Positions 49,241 through 59,095 are shown, numbered from the stretch's first letter. The stretch: 64,000 bases of DNA from Williamsia muralis (GCF_002735905.1 NZ_PEBD01000008.1:372001-436000); one strand, 5' to 3'. A program made the numbers and translations. Notes: generated by a model from the sequence alone, not told the origin.

Positions 49241-49996
49241 CGCCACGGCAGCTGCCGCGATGAGTCCCACCGGCAGCACCGCCAGATGCCCCGTTCCCAC
49301 CGACCACACCACCGGTCCCGTCGCTGCTGCGGCTGCTGTCCAGACTCCCGCCCGCACGCCTGACACTGTGCGAGTGCCGAGTTCGTAAGTGTGTCGCCGG
49401 GTCGGCGGCACCAGATGCATCAGGGCCGTCGCAAGCAGGATCGACCCGATCAGGTCGCTGGGCCGGTGCCATCCCCAGACCATCAGGTCCTGACCGACAA
49501 GCGTCAACCAACCGACTCCGAGGATGGCCAGCACCGGGGCCACCCGTCTCGGAGCCGCTCGTACGATGGCCGCCACACATCCGGCAGCTGCAGCGGCGTG
49601 CCCACTCGGGAAGGTGTTCGACAGCCAGCCGTCTCCTACGAAGTCGGGGCGCACCAGCACCTCGTCCCGCAGGAATTGAGCCAGCAGGATGCCGGCGATC
49701 GGCAACAGCAGCAGAGGCAGCAGACTCCAGCGCCGCCCCGCGACAATGCCCAAACCGATGATCAGGACCGCCGCAACAGTCCACAGTCGGTAGTCGGTGA
49801 TGGACCCCAGACCGACCACGTGGGGCAGGTCAGCACTCGCCCCGGTGCCGAGGAGGGTCAGGTAGGCCTGCTGGTCGAGATATTGGCCCCACTGGGTACG
49901 GACCGCCAGTACATATGCAGCGCCCATGGCAATCGTCAGCGTCGCCGCCCAGGCCAGCGGAAACCGCCTGAAAAGTCGCGAGGGTCGCAAGAGCAT
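49097..49996 (-). CDS. PAP2 superfamily membrane phosphatase
   Basis: 299 residues with five or six membrane segments. The PAP2 motifs are RDEVLVRPDF (first), SNTFPSGHAAAAAG (second) and GQDLMVWGWHRPSD (third), placing the catalytic His in the second and third. It dephosphorylates a lipid or undecaprenyl-type pyrophosphate on the outer face of the membrane. ATG at 49996. The C-terminal about 48 residues are encoded by DNA that is also the 3' end of the anti-sigma gene; whether the true end is earlier cannot be told, since the frame is open to the TGA at 49097. It is divergent from trxB. Confidence 0.85.
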   Translation of the reverse strand: MLLRPSRLFRRFPLAWAATLTIAMGAAYVLAVRTQWGQYLDQQAYLTLLGTGASADLPHVVGLGSITDYRLWTVAAVLIIGLGIVAGRRWSLLPLLLLPIAGILLAQFLRDEVLVRPDFVGDGWLSNTFPSGHAAAAAGCVAAIVRAAPRRVAPVLAILGVGWLTLVGQDLMVWGWHRPSDLIGSILLATALMHLVPPTRRHTYELGTRTVSGVRAGVWTAAAAATGPVVWSVGTGHLAVLPVGLIAAAAVASLVADGGATERRRIGRVAVGADHQRIEPSRRARAEQYHHRRAATGLN

Positions 49997-50051
49997 GAAC
50001 CCATCGTGCCGAACATTTCTGTGAGCTCTCACAGGGTTTGCGCACCAGTTC

Positions 50052-50078
50052 TGGGAACAGATCCCTTTAGGCTGGTGT
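50052..50078 (+). promoter_or_regulatory. SigH/SigR-type promoter of trxB
   Basis: GGGAACA (50052-50058), 17 bases, GTTG (50076-50079), identical in form to the lon promoter at 292. trxB2-trxC is a known SigH target in mycobacteria and SigR target in Streptomyces. It leaves a leader of about 100 bases before the trxB ATG. Confidence 0.75.
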
Positions 50079-50189
50079 TGTCCATCGCGGGTGAAGAAAA
50101 CGTCAAGGCTTCGCTGACAGCGGAGCCCACCACCTCGCCCCGACAGGCCACGAGCCCAGGTTGAACCACCGTAAGGAAGTAGAGCACCG

Positions 50190-51176
50190 ATGACCTCAGC
50201 AGGTACCGAGACCGTCCACGACGTGATCATCATCGGATCAGGACCGGCCGGATACACGGCAGCCGTGTACGCCGCACGCGCCGAACTCTCTCCGGTGGTC
50301 TTCGAGGGCACCCAGTTCGGTGGCGCGTTGATGACCACCACCGAGGTGGAGAACTTCCCGGGATTCCAGAAGGGGATCCAGGGCCCTGAACTCATGGACG
50401 AGATGCGTGAGCAGGCCATTCGGTTCGGTGCTGATCTGCGCATGGAAGACGTGGATGCCGTCCGGCTCACCGGCGAGATCAAAGAGGTCGACGCCGGCGG
50501 CGAGACCCACCGGGCGAAAGCCGTCATCCTGGCCATGGGCGCCGCAGCCCGCTACCTCGACATTCCCGGCGAGCAGGATCTGCTCGGCCGAGGTGTGTCG
50601 GCATGTGCCACCTGTGACGGCTTCTTCTTCCGTGACCAGGACATCGCCGTCATCGGCGGCGGTGACTCCGCCATGGAGGAGGCGACCTTCCTCACCAAGT
50701 TCGCCCGCAGTGTCACCGTCATCCATCGCCGCGAGGAGTTCCGCGCCTCACGGATCATGCTCGAGCGTGCCCGCGCAAACGACAAGATCCGCTTCGTGAC
50801 CAACGCGACCATCGGCCGCGTTCTCGGCGAGACGTCGGTCACCGGCCTGGAGTTGGTGGACACCGTCACCGGCGCCACCTCGCAGATCGATGCGACCGGC
50901 ATGTTCGTGGCCATCGGACATGACCCACGCAGCGCGCTGGTCGAAGACCAAGTCGACCTCGATCCGGACGGCTACGTCCGTGTTCAGGGCCGCACCACGT
51001 ACACCTCGCTGCCCGGCGTATTCGCCGCCGGCGACCTGGTGGACCACACCTACCGGCAGGCCATCACGGCCGCCGGCTCGGGTTGTGCTGCCGCCATCGA
51101 CGCCGAGCGCTGGCTGGCCGACCAGAACGACATCAGCCCGCTCGAGGTCCCCGAGGCGGCCGGCGTTCAGGCCTGA
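50190..51176 (+). CDS. trxB: Thioredoxin reductase
   Basis: 328 residues. FAD-binding [18 protein letters not shown] near the N terminus, the redox-active disulfide in [10 protein letters not shown] (Cys 139 and Cys 142), an NADPH-binding [13 protein letters not shown], and the second FAD motif [10 protein letters not shown]. It reduces thioredoxin using NADPH in the cytoplasm. The ATG at 50190 has AAGGAAG upstream. Followed after 60 bases by the thioredoxin gene; a SigH-type promoter lies about 110 bases upstream. Confidence 0.97.
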   Translation: MTSAGTETVHDVIIIGSGPAGYTAAVYAARAELSPVVFEGTQFGGALMTTTEVENFPGFQKGIQGPELMDEMREQAIRFGADLRMEDVDAVRLTGEIKEVDAGGETHRAKAVILAMGAAARYLDIPGEQDLLGRGVSACATCDGFFFRDQDIAVIGGGDSAMEEATFLTKFARSVTVIHRREEFRASRIMLERARANDKIRFVTNATIGRVLGETSVTGLELVDTVTGATSQIDATGMFVAIGHDPRSALVEDQVDLDPDGYVRVQGRTTYTSLPGVFAAGDLVDHTYRQAITAAGSGCAAAIDAERWLADQNDISPLEVPEAAGVQA

Positions 51177-51236
51177 CCGCTCGAACCGACCGGTTCGACC
51201 GAACCGGCCCCCACAGACGAACCAAAGGAGATCAAA

Positions 51237-51569
51237 ATGGGTGCAAACACCGTTGCAGTGACAGATGCCACATTCAAGGAGGAAGTGCTCGGTGCCGGCA
51301 AACCGGTACTGGTCGACTTCTGGGCCACCTGGTGCGGACCTTGCAAGATGGTCGCTCCGGTGCTCGAGGAAATCGCCGGGGAGAACTCCGACAAGCTCAC
51401 CGTCGCCAAGCTCGACGTTGACCAGAACCCAAATGTCGCAAGGGATTTCCAGATCATGTCGATCCCCACGATGATCCTTTTCGAGGATGGCAAGCCCACC
51501 AAGACCATCGTCGGGGCGAAAGGCAAAGCGGCGCTTCTCCGCGAACTCGACGGGGTTCTCGGCAAGTAG
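51237..51569 (+). CDS. trxC: Thioredoxin
   Basis: 110 residues with the active site WATWCGPCKMV (Cys 33, Cys 36) and the cis-proline loop IMSIPTMILF. Classical cytoplasmic disulfide reductase. It follows trxB on the same strand with AAAGGAG upstream of the ATG, as in M. tuberculosis where the gene is trxC. A long inverted repeat begins 30 bases after the stop. Confidence 0.96.
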   Translation: MGANTVAVTDATFKEEVLGAGKPVLVDFWATWCGPCKMVAPVLEEIAGENSDKLTVAKLDVDQNPNVARDFQIMSIPTMILFEDGKPTKTIVGAKGKAALLRELDGVLGK

Positions 51570-51598
51570 TCGTCCCTGATCAGCAGCCCCCTCGCCAT

Positions 51599-51651
51599 CG
51601 GTCACGTACCAGTACTGAGATGATTACGGTCATCAAATTGGTACGTGACCG
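51599..51651. repeat. 13-base perfect inverted repeat with nested hairpin, trxC-cwlM spacer
   Basis: CGGTCACGTACCA (51599-51611) and TGGTACGTGACCG (51639-51651) are exact complements separated by 27 bases, which contain a further stem GATGA/TCATC (51619-51634). Each arm has an ACGT core that is itself nearly symmetric. It could be a trxC terminator or an operator for cwlM, which starts 127 bases downstream. The remaining spacer shows only the cwlM ribosome binding site. Confidence 0.75.
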
Positions 51652-51778
51652 TATTGGCTCTGACGGCGGATTGCTGAGACACTCGTAGCTGACTCGGAGC
51701 CCTGCGCTCCGGAAACCACGCCGAGCGCGGTACCCCTGTGCCGCCGACGCCCGAGTTGACGCCAGAAGGGAAGGCCTC

Positions 51779-52960
51779 GTGACGCCGTTGTTCCGGTTGG
51801 GAGATCACGGCTCGGCTGTGGCCGAAATTCGTGGCATTCTCACCGGACAAGGTCTGCTGAACGACGCCCCGTCACCGGCCGGCCGGCTGGTCGATCCGAA
51901 CGGCTGGGCACAACCCGAAGCCGTCTTCGACCTCGCAACCGACCACGCGGTCCGGGCTTTCCAGCAGCAACGCGGCCTGATCGTCGACGGTGTTGTCGGA
52001 CCCGCGACGTTCCGTGCCCTCCGCGAGGCGTCTTACCGCCTGGGTGCACGAGTACTGTCGTACCAACTCTCCGCTCCCATGCACGGCGACGACGTCGCCA
52101 CTCTGCAGGCGCGCCTGCAGAACCTCGGCTACTACACCGGTATGGTCGACGGGTTCTTCGGTGCGGACACCTACAACGCGCTGTGCAGCTACCAGTCCGA
52201 GTTCGGGCTCAGTTCAGACGGCATCTGCGGTCCTGCGACCCTTCGTTCACTCGAACTGCTGGGTACCCGTGTCACCGGTGGATCACCGCACGCGATCCGC
52301 GAGGAAGAACACGTCCGCCGACTCGGCCCCCAGCTGTCCGGCAAGCGGATCGTCATCGACCCGGGCTCCGGCGGATCGCACCCCGGCACCGACCCGGCCA
52401 CGGCAAAGATCGAGGAAGAGATCCTCTGGGACCTCGCCCGCAGGCTCGAAGGCAGAATGATCGCCGCAGGCATGGAGACCTTCTTCTCGCGCGCCCAAGG
52501 CGAGGACCCCACCGATGAGGAGCGCGCCGAGACCGCCAACGCAATCGGTGCCGATCTACTTCTCGCGTTACGGTGCGCCCACTATCCGAACGACCGTGCC
52601 AGTGGCGTCGCGACGTTCTATTTCGGTACGCCACATGGCTCTTCGTCCACCATCGGCCGATCGCTCGCCGGGTTCATCCAGCGTGAGATCGTCGCCCGCA
52701 CCCATCTGCGCGACTGCCGGTGGCACGAGCGCACGTGGGACATCATGCGACGCACACGAATGCCTGCGGTGCAGCTCGACGTCGGCTATATCAGCAACCT
52801 CCACGATGCGACCGAGCTGAGTGACCCGGCAGTGCGCGACACCATCGCCGAGGCCATCTTGGTCGCCGTGAAGCGTTTATACCTACTCGGGCGCGATGAT
52901 CAGCCGACCGGCACATACACCTTCGCCGAGTTGCTTGCCTCAGAAGAACTCGCCCGCTGA
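51779..52960 (+). CDS. cwlM: CwlM, amidase-fold regulator of peptidoglycan synthesis
   Basis: 393 residues, no signal peptide, so cytoplasmic. Two peptidoglycan-binding type 1 repeats (about 1-75 and 85-160; e.g. FQQQRGLIVDGVVGPATFRAL and YQSEFGLSSDGICGPATLRSL), then an amidase_3 domain (about 180-370). The zinc site is degenerate: the usual DPGHGG is DPGSGG, and the second His region reads ALRCAHYPN, which fits CwlM being catalytically inactive. In mycobacteria, phosphorylated CwlM activates MurA. The C terminus TGTYTFAEL holds Thr residues at the place of the known PknB site. GTG at 51779 with AAGGGAAGG. Confidence 0.93.
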   Translation: MTPLFRLGDHGSAVAEIRGILTGQGLLNDAPSPAGRLVDPNGWAQPEAVFDLATDHAVRAFQQQRGLIVDGVVGPATFRALREASYRLGARVLSYQLSAPMHGDDVATLQARLQNLGYYTGMVDGFFGADTYNALCSYQSEFGLSSDGICGPATLRSLELLGTRVTGGSPHAIREEEHVRRLGPQLSGKRIVIDPGSGGSHPGTDPATAKIEEEILWDLARRLEGRMIAAGMETFFSRAQGEDPTDEERAETANAIGADLLLALRCAHYPNDRASGVATFYFGTPHGSSSTIGRSLAGFIQREIVARTHLRDCRWHERTWDIMRRTRMPAVQLDVGYISNLHDATELSDPAVRDTIAEAILVAVKRLYLLGRDDQPTGTYTFAELLASEELAR

Positions 52961-52973
52961 CAACTCGCCGGTG

Positions 52974-52988
52974 ACCGCCTCTGGCGGT
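52974..52988. terminator. Hairpin between convergent cwlM and GNAT genes
   Basis: ACCGCC (52974-52979), TCT, GGCGGT (52983-52988). Perfect six-base arms in the 50-base spacer between two converging genes. Confidence 0.6.
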
Positions 52989-53010
52989 TGAACGGAGGAG
53001 TTCGCGTCTA

Positions 53011-53721
53011 CTACTCGGCCCGTCGTCGCAGTCCGGCCTTCTGGCCGACCGGAACTGCCGTCCGCTCGCGACCCGCGACGTCGATGGCTGCCATCACGAC
53101 AAGTTTCTCGAGCGCACTCTCCACGCCGGCCTTCCAGCCGAGATCGTCATCGAGTTCCAAACGCAGTCGCGGATACCGGTGATGAGCCGACACCACGTCG
53201 AACCCTGCCCCTTTGAGGAAATGCGCGTCGATCATGCAATGCGGACAGATCGATTCCTGATCGGGGTCCTCCACCGATGTGGTGTGCGCCGACCGAACGA
53301 TTCCGAACGACTCGATTGCCCGGACGCCACGACGGGTGAGATCACCGACAACCGCGGTGGCCAACTCGTCGGCGGCGCCGTCAAAGCCCGGGTCGACCCA
53401 GAGCGACGTCAGGATCACGGCGTCAGCCGACACCGGGGAAGTGGGGAACATCAACGAACGCGGCACGCTGCGTGGGGGACCGTAGAAGGCCGCCCCGACC
53501 ACTTTGCCGGTATGGGTGTTGATCGCGAGTTGTCCGCACGTGCCCCACTCGAGGAGCATCATCGACACCCAGGCTTCTTTGTCGAACTCGCTGTCGAACT
53601 CTCCGCCGCCTGGATTCGCGGGAATGAGCTCTGGGTCCATCTCCCAGAAGACACACCGACGAGTGTGCGTGGACAGTGACTCGAACCCGTCCATGGTGAG
53701 CGGCGTTATCGTTACCGACAC
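53011..53721 (-). CDS. GNAT-type acetyltransferase-like protein (Rv3916c-like)
   Basis: 236 residues. Segments CGQLAINTHTGKVVGAAFYGPPRSVPR, DAVILTSLWVDPGFDGAADELATAVVGDL and RGVRAIESFGIVR follow the central strands and helix of the GNAT fold, though the acetyl-CoA loop is not textbook. The gene keeps the position of Rv3916c between cwlM and parB. The GTG at 53721 follows AGGAGG by 10 bases; the longer frame to 53856 is not supported. C-terminal part is positively charged. Substrate unknown. Confidence 0.75.
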   Translation of the reverse strand: MSVTITPLTMDGFESLSTHTRRCVFWEMDPELIPANPGGGEFDSEFDKEAWVSMMLLEWGTCGQLAINTHTGKVVGAAFYGPPRSVPRSLMFPTSPVSADAVILTSLWVDPGFDGAADELATAVVGDLTRRGVRAIESFGIVRSAHTTSVEDPDQESICPHCMIDAHFLKGAGFDVVSAHHRYPRLRLELDDDLGWKAGVESALEKLVVMAAIDVAGRERTAVPVGQKAGLRRRAE

Positions 53722-53941
53722 GGCCCCGCCGCCTCCTGAACACACGTGATTGGAACGAATTCTGCCCTGAACGCTTTCCAGTTTAAGTGATGATCGGCGA
53801 TCGGTTGAGATGAGCCGCCCGGATTCCGAAAGACCATGTGCGACAGCATGTTCCACGTTCTCTGGGTACCCCGTGACGGGACTACGTCACAGTGACGTTT
53901 CATCCCGACACTGGGGTACTCGGAAAATCGCGGCTCAAAAC

Positions 53942-55027
53942 TCATCTTTGCGCGATGATCTCCACGAGTCGTTCGAGGTCGCCGACGGACCCGAATTCGA
54001 CAGTGATCTTGCCTTTGCGCTTGCCCATCGCGACCGTTACGCGCGTATCCAACTTGTCAGACAGGCGCTCGGCGACGTCTTGGAGCCCTGGCATCTGCAT
54101 CGGTTTGCGTTTCTGCTGAGCCGGAGCAGCGGGTCCATCGCCTCGGTTCGCAAGATGCACCGCTTCCTCGGTGGCTCGCACCGACATACCTTCGGCCACG
54201 ATTCGTGCGGCGAGTGCTTCCTGTGCGGCTGAATCCGCTTCGAGGGCGAGCAGCGCACGTGCGTGTCCGGCCGACAGAACGCCGGCTGCGACACGTCGTT
54301 GCACGGGAATCGGCAGCCGCAGCAAACGGATCATGTTCGTGACCACAGGCCGCGAACGACCGAGACGAGTTGCCAGCTCCTCGTGGGTCACCCCGAACTC
54401 CTCGAGCAGCTGCTGGTACGCGGCCGCTTCTTCCAACGGGTTGAGCTGTACCCGGTGAATGTTCTCCAGGAGCGCATCGCGCAACATGTCACCGTCGGCG
54501 GTCTCGCGAACGATCGCGGGAATCGTCTCGAGTCCGGCTTCCTGACTCGCTCGCCAGCGGCGCTCGCCCATGACGAGTTGGTACTCAGCGCCGCCATCGG
54601 GTTCCGTCAGGCGACGTACGACGATGGGCTGCATCAATCCGAACTCGCGGATCGAGTGCACCAGTTCGGCGAGCGCCTCTTCGTCGAACGCCGTACGCGG
54701 CTGCTGCGGGTTCGGCTGGATCAGAGCCGGTGGGATCTCGCGGTAGATGGCCCCCACCGTGTCATCCACACCACGTGGATCCGTCACGGTCGGGGGAGTG
54801 GGCACCGGAGAGGTGGCGGATTCCGACGAGGTGGTGGGTTCCTTCACCGGACCGAACACGGCGTCAGACGCTGCGGAACCCATCCGGGGCCCCTCGGTGG
54901 GCCCGGTCGGGATGAGTGCCGCCAGTCCTCGACCGAGGCCGCCCTTGCGCTGTGGTGCCTTTGGCTTGCCGCCCGCGGTCTTGGCCGGAGTTTTCGAAGG
55001 GCCGATGGCCCGATCAGACTCGGTCAC
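53942..55027 (-). CDS. parB: Chromosome partitioning protein ParB
   Basis: 361 residues. An N-terminal linker (1-100) is followed by the ParB/Srx domain with [15 protein letters not shown], the CTP-binding [14 protein letters not shown] and [22 protein letters not shown] (box II and III), a helix-turn-helix [23 protein letters not shown] and the C-terminal dimerisation segment [16 protein letters not shown]. It spreads from parS and is a CTP-dependent clamp. GTG start at 55027 shares a base with the parA TAG stop, so translation is coupled. Three parS sites lie 0.9-1.8 kb away, within parA and rsmG. Confidence 0.97.
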   Translation of the reverse strand: MTESDRAIGPSKTPAKTAGGKPKAPQRKGGLGRGLAALIPTGPTEGPRMGSAASDAVFGPVKEPTTSSESATSPVPTPPTVTDPRGVDDTVGAIYREIPPALIQPNPQQPRTAFDEEALAELVHSIREFGLMQPIVVRRLTEPDGGAEYQLVMGERRWRASQEAGLETIPAIVRETADGDMLRDALLENIHRVQLNPLEEAAAYQQLLEEFGVTHEELATRLGRSRPVVTNMIRLLRLPIPVQRRVAAGVLSAGHARALLALEADSAAQEALAARIVAEGMSVRATEEAVHLANRGDGPAAPAQQKRKPMQMPGLQDVAERLSDKLDTRVTVAMGKRKGKITVEFGSVGDLERLVEIIAQR

Positions 55028-55995
55028 TACCGGTTCTCCTCTTCTCGATCTGACCGCAACGCCAATTCGCGGCCCGCATCCAAATAACTCATGGCTCCAC
55101 GTGAACCCGGGTCATACTCGATGATCGTGGTGCCGTAGCCCGGCGCTTCAGAGACCTTGACGCTGCGTGGAATGACCGTGTTGAGCACACGGTCACCAAA
55201 ATGCTCACGCACGCTTTCGGCGACCTGGTCGGCCAGCTTCGTGCGGCCGTCGTACATCGTCAGCACCACGGTGGACACGTGGAGGTTCGGATTGAGGTGC
55301 GCCTGGACGAGGTTGATGTTCGACAACAACTGACTCACACCCTCGAGGGCGTAATACTCACACTGGATCGGGATCATCACTTCCCGCGCCGCGACCATGG
55401 CGTTGATGGTCAGCAGTCCCAACGATGGCGGGCAATCGATCAGCACGAAGTCGAAGTCATACCGGTCGAGAGTCTCTTGATCGAGTGCGTTCCGCAGTCG
55501 GTTCTCCCGCGCGACCATCGACACCAGTTCGATCTCGGCGCCGGCCAGATCCAGTGTTGCCGGCACACAGAACAGCCGCTCGTTCGACGAGCTCTGGACG
55601 ATCGTGTCGGCAAAACTCACCTCACCGATCAGGAGTTCGTACACGGACGGGATCCCCGACCGGTGGTCGACACCGAGGGCTGTACTCGCGTTGCCCTGAG
55701 GGTCGAGGTCGATCACGAGGACGCGAAGCTGATGAACCGCCAATGCCGCTGCCATGTTCACGGCGGTGGTTGTCTTGCCCACTCCACCCTTTTGATTGGC
55801 GATCGTGATGATCCGGGTGTGCTTGGGCCGGGGGAGTGCACCCGAGCCTCCGGGGGTCAATACGCGGCTGGCTCGTTCAGCAGCAGCCGCAATCGGGGTG
55901 TCCAGCGGGGACTCCTTGCGGAAAGTGGATGTGGTCTCGTACGCGCTGGTTTCACGTGAAACTGTTTCACGTGAAACGTGCGATTCGTTGGACAC
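55027..55995 (-). CDS. parA: Chromosome partitioning ATPase ParA
   Basis: 322 residues. The deviant Walker A is [20 protein letters not shown], with [14 protein letters not shown] and the [10 protein letters not shown] Walker B. Drives segregation of ParB-parS complexes away from the poles. The GTG at 55995 with GGAG upstream is chosen; the open frame reaches 56238 but overlaps rsmG. The N-terminal 30 residues contain two SRET repeats ([10 protein letters not shown]), because two parS sequences are embedded there in frame; these residues are probably not important for the ATPase. Confidence 0.95.
   Translation of the reverse strand: MSNESHVSRETVSRETSAYETTSTFRKESPLDTPIAAAAERASRVLTPGGSGALPRPKHTRIITIANQKGGVGKTTTAVNMAAALAVHQLRVLVIDLDPQGNASTALGVDHRSGIPSVYELLIGEVSFADTIVQSSSNERLFCVPATLDLAGAEIELVSMVARENRLRNALDQETLDRYDFDFVLIDCPPSLGLLTINAMVAAREVMIPIQCEYYALEGVSQLLSNINLVQAHLNPNLHVSTVVLTMYDGRTKLADQVAESVREHFGDRVLNTVIPRSVKVSEAPGYGTTIIEYDPGSRGAMSYLDAGRELALRSDREEENR
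55948..55978. promoter_or_regulatory. parS: Two parS sites inside the 5' end of parA
   Basis: GTTTCACGTGAAAC occurs at 55949-55962 and 55964-55977, within the near-consensus 16-mers at 55948-55963 and 55963-55978. Consensus parS is TGTTTCACGTGAAACA. The two sites abut and are in the same reading register of parA. Confidence 0.97.
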
Positions 55996-56039
55996 GCTTG
56001 GGCTCCTTCGGCTACGCCTGCTGAACATTCTGCGCTCTG

Positions 56040-56744
56040 TCACCGACGTCCACCAACCCGCGCGCCAGAGACAACGGTCGTAGGGGTCGGGAGTAGTCCG
56101 GTCCCGCACACTTCGACCCGAAGCCGGGCAAGACCAATGCGGTTCAGGGTGCCTTGGTGGGTGACAATTTCGTCGGCGGCAGAAGATCCCTTCACGGCCA
56201 AGAGCCGGCCACCCGGACGGAGCAGGGGAGTGCTCCACTTCCCGAGTCGATCCAGCGGGGCCACGGCACGCGATGTCGCCACGTCGGAATCACCCACCAC
56301 CTTGCGTACCGACTTCTCCTCGGCCCGTCCACGCACAACCTTCACGTCCAGTTCCAGTGCTTCAACAACCTCTTCGAGGAATGTCGACCGCCGCAGCAGC
56401 GGCTCTACGAGGGTCACTCGAAGCGACGGCTTGGCGATGGCAATGGCGATGCCGGGTAGACCCGCACCGCTGCCGATGTCGACCACTTTCTCCCCATCGG
56501 CGATCAGCTGTGCAACCACAGCGCAGTTCAGAATGTGGCGAGCCCACAGCCGATCGACTTCGCGAGGCCCGATCAGTCCACGTTCAACCCCGGCCTTGCC
56601 CAGGATGTCCCAGTAGGCCTCTGCCTTACCCAGTTGGTCGCCGAACACCGTTGCTGCCGCTCGCTGCAACTGCTCGCCGTTCTCGGCAGAAAATTCTGCG
56701 GTCACCCGCGCCTCCGTTTCACGTGAAACAACTTCCTCACACAT
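56040..56744 (-). CDS. rsmG: 16S rRNA m7G527 methyltransferase RsmG
   Basis: 234 residues. SAM-binding motif [18 protein letters not shown], with [22 protein letters not shown] upstream and [17 protein letters not shown] downstream, as in RsmG (GidB). It methylates the streptomycin-site region of 16S rRNA. ATG 56744 is preceded by a short GAGAGG; the longer frame to 56837 runs through the terminator hairpin. One parS site is embedded near the start. Confidence 0.94.
   Translation of the reverse strand: MCEEVVSRETEARVTAEFSAENGEQLQRAAATVFGDQLGKAEAYWDILGKAGVERGLIGPREVDRLWARHILNCAVVAQLIADGEKVVDIGSGAGLPGIAIAIAKPSLRVTLVEPLLRRSTFLEEVVEALELDVKVVRGRAEEKSVRKVVGDSDVATSRAVAPLDRLGKWSTPLLRPGGRLLAVKGSSAADEIVTHQGTLNRIGLARLRVEVCGTGLLPTPTTVVSGARVGGRR
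56715..56730. promoter_or_regulatory. parS: parS site inside the 5' end of rsmG
   Basis: CGTTTCACGTGAAACA, 15 of 16 bases of consensus parS. It encodes the VSRET of the RsmG N terminus. Confidence 0.97.
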
Positions 56745-56804
56745 CCTCTCGCGCCACCTACACACCAACCAAACGACATCGGTGTAATTCGCACCCGAGA
56801 AAGC

Positions 56805-56838
56805 AGTGGGCCCCCGACGAATCCGCCGGGGGCCCACT
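56805..56838. terminator. Strong hairpin ending the rpmH-jag operon
   Basis: AGTGGGCCCCCG (56805-56816), loop of 10, CGGGGGCCCACT (56827-56838): 12 perfect base pairs. It is between the jag stop (56852) and the rsmG start (56744), so rsmG-parA-parB has its own promoter. Confidence 0.85.
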
Positions 56839-56851
56839 TTCTAGGTTTTGA

Positions 56852-57451
56852 TCAGGACTTCAGGACAACAACCCGACGATTGGGTTCGGCGCCTTCGCTC
56901 TCGGAGTAGACGCCACTGACAGCGGCAACCGCGTCGTGAACGATCTTGCGCTCGAAAGGAGACATCGGATCGAGCGTCTCGCGCTCGCCGGTCTCCAGCA
57001 CTCGTTCGGCGACTTCACCACCGAGCCGGGCCAGGCGCTCCCGACGATCAGCCCGCCACCGTGCGACATCAAGCATGAGACGGCTTCGGTCGCCCGTGGT
57101 GCGCTGCACCGCCAGACGGGTCAACTCCTGCAAGGCGTCAAGGATCTCGCCGTTCTTTCCGACGAGCTTCACCAGATCCGCTCCGCCGTCGATGCTCACC
57201 ACTGCACGGTCACCGTCTACGTCCAGATCGATGTCGCCATCGAAGTCGAGAACATCGAGCAACTGCTCGAGGTAGTCGCCCGCGATCTCGCCCTCTTCGA
57301 CCAAACGCTCTTCGTCGGTCATGTCTGAATCTCTGGTGGTGTCTTCATCGGACACCGACTCTTCCGACACGGGCTCCTCGGACACATGGTCCTTGGACGC
57401 CGGCTGATCGACCAGATCGTCGACAGCAACGTCCTTCGTCTCTGCACTCAT
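56852..57451 (-). CDS. jag: Jag (SpoIIIJ-associated) KH/R3H RNA-binding protein
   Basis: 199 residues. An acidic N-terminal tail (about 1-65) precedes a KH-like domain (DGDIDLDVDGDRAVVSIDGGADLVKLVGKNGEILDALQEL) and a C-terminal R3H domain (ARWRADRRERLARLGGEVAERVLETGERETLDPMSPFERKIVHDAV). In mycobacteria the homologue is Rv3920c. It follows yidC and is thought to act with membrane insertion or RNA control. The ATG at 57451 has GAGGGTAG upstream. Confidence 0.93.
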   Translation of the reverse strand: MSAETKDVAVDDLVDQPASKDHVSEEPVSEESVSDEDTTRDSDMTDEERLVEEGEIAGDYLEQLLDVLDFDGDIDLDVDGDRAVVSIDGGADLVKLVGKNGEILDALQELTRLAVQRTTGDRSRLMLDVARWRADRRERLARLGGEVAERVLETGERETLDPMSPFERKIVHDAVAAVSGVYSESEGAEPNRRVVVLKS

Positions 57452-57498
57452 CGAACTACCCTCGCTTTGCACTCTTTCGGGAACCGACCGCTCATGGG

Positions 57499-58731
57499 TC
57501 AGCGCCTCTTTTTACGACGTTGTTGGTTTCCACCGCGTTGACCGCCTGGCCCTGAGGCCGGCCGTCCGGACGCCGGTTTCTTTGCACCGTTTGATCCAGG
57601 GGAGCCGCCGGCCTTCGGAGTACCGCCCTTGGGTGAACCGCTCTTGGTCTTGTCCGCACCCGAAGCCGTCGCACCGTTGGACGAGGTCTTCGACAGATCC
57701 ACCTGATCGCCGCTCGACGTGTCCTTCGACATGCTCACGGCTGCGTCTTTATCGCCTGCGGCGTCCGTCTTCGCCTTGCCTGCCGGCTTCGCACCGGGCT
57801 TCGGCTTGGACGACACTGCCGGCTTCGCACCGGGCTTGGGTGCGTTGTTCGACCGCTTCTCGAGCTTGGCAGCCTTTTCGGCTTCCTCTTCCTTCTCGAT
57901 GTTGCCGAACACAACGTGCTGCTGAACGTAAGTCCACAAGTTGTTCGACACCCAGTACAGAAGGATGGCGACCGGGAAGAATGCGCCCGACACCAGGATG
58001 CCCAGCGGGAAGACGTACAGCGCGAGGTTGTTCATGATGCGCGTCTGCGGGTTCTCCATCGCCGCCGCACTCTGTCGGGCGACCGACGCACGAGAGTTCA
58101 TGTGCGTCGCAATGGACGAGATGATCACCAGAGGGATCACCAGGATGATGATGTTCAGACGCGTGAAATCGATGGACCCGTCAGCGCTGAACGCCACCCA
58201 TTCCGAGGTGGGCTGAATGATGTACGACGAAAGCGGCACACCGAACAACCGCGCGTCGAGGAAGTTCTGAACCTGGTCGACGTTGAAGATGTAGTTGCCG
58301 TACGACCGTGTCTCTTCGGCCGTCATGCCCAGCTGACCGAAGCCCGTGCCCATCCGGTTGAACGAACGCAGCACATGGAACAGACCGATGAACACCGGGA
58401 TCTGCGCCAGCATCGGCAGACATCCGAGCAGGGGATTGAACCCGTGCTCCTTCTGGAGCTTCTGCATCTCCTCGGTCATCTTGACCCGGTCTTTGCCGTA
58501 CTTCTTGCGGATCGCCTGCATCTGCGGCTGGATCTCTTGCATCTTCCGCGTGGTGCGGATCTGCTTCACAAACGGCTTGTAGAGGATCGCGCGCAAGGTG
58601 AAGACAAGGAAGACAACCGACAGGGCCCAGGCGATGCCGGAGCCGCCTGGGGAGTCGGGGAGAACATGGCTGAACAGCCAGTACCACACCCACATGATCG
58701 CCGAGACCGGCCAATAGATGAAATCGAGCAC
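57499..58731 (-). CDS. yidC: Membrane protein insertase YidC
   Basis: 410 residues. About five membrane segments with the conserved YidC core: [94 protein letters not shown]. The C-terminal about 110 residues are Ala/Gly/Lys/Pro-rich, low-complexity and positively charged (ending [26 protein letters not shown]), a feature of actinobacterial YidC thought to contact the ribosome. Inserts membrane proteins with or without SecYEG. 4 bases after yidD, same operon. Confidence 0.95.
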   Translation of the reverse strand: MLDFIYWPVSAIMWVWYWLFSHVLPDSPGGSGIAWALSVVFLVFTLRAILYKPFVKQIRTTRKMQEIQPQMQAIRKKYGKDRVKMTEEMQKLQKEHGFNPLLGCLPMLAQIPVFIGLFHVLRSFNRMGTGFGQLGMTAEETRSYGNYIFNVDQVQNFLDARLFGVPLSSYIIQPTSEWVAFSADGSIDFTRLNIIILVIPLVIISSIATHMNSRASVARQSAAAMENPQTRIMNNLALYVFPLGILVSGAFFPVAILLYWVSNNLWTYVQQHVVFGNIEKEEEAEKAAKLEKRSNNAPKPGAKPAVSSKPKPGAKPAGKAKTDAAGDKDAAVSMSKDTSSGDQVDLSKTSSNGATASGADKTKSGSPKGGTPKAGGSPGSNGAKKPASGRPASGPGGQRGGNQQRRKKRR

Positions 58732-58735
58732 GTCG

Positions 58736-59095
58736 TCAGTTCCTCACTGTTACAGCAGATTCCGGCTCACAGGCCGAGGGTTCATCAGGCTTGGGTTCCG
58801 TCGGCGACGACATCTGGCCGCGCCGCTCGGGAATCGGGTCGTAACCCGGCTTGTGCCAGGGACCGCATTTGAGCAGCCGGACCACCGACAGCCAGCCGCC
58901 GTACAGCACCCCGTATTCGGTGAGCGCCTCGACCGCATACGTACTGCAGGAGGGCTCGAACCGGCACGTCGGCATCCGCATGGGGGAGATCCACGTGCGG
59001 TACAGCTCGATCAAGAAGATGACGGCGCGTCGCGGCCAGGTCCGCACGCTCATACCTGAGCGGACATCCGGATCGGACGACACCGACTGAGACAT
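58736..59095 (-). CDS. yidD: Membrane protein insertion efficiency factor YidD
   Basis: 119 residues with the core [68 protein letters not shown], including the CRFxPSCSxY cysteine motif. A short amphipathic helix anchors it. It lies between rnpA and yidC, as in most bacteria. The ATG at 59095 shares one base with the rnpA stop (TGATG). Confidence 0.94.
   Translation of the reverse strand: MSQSVSSDPDVRSGMSVRTWPRRAVIFLIELYRTWISPMRMPTCRFEPSCSTYAVEALTEYGVLYGGWLSVVRLLKCGPWHKPGYDPIPERRGQMSSPTEPKPDEPSACEPESAVTVRN

Noticed and set aside
51599-51651. Reading this inverted repeat as an insertion-sequence end
   Set aside because: Only one pair with 27 bases between, no transposase and no target duplication.
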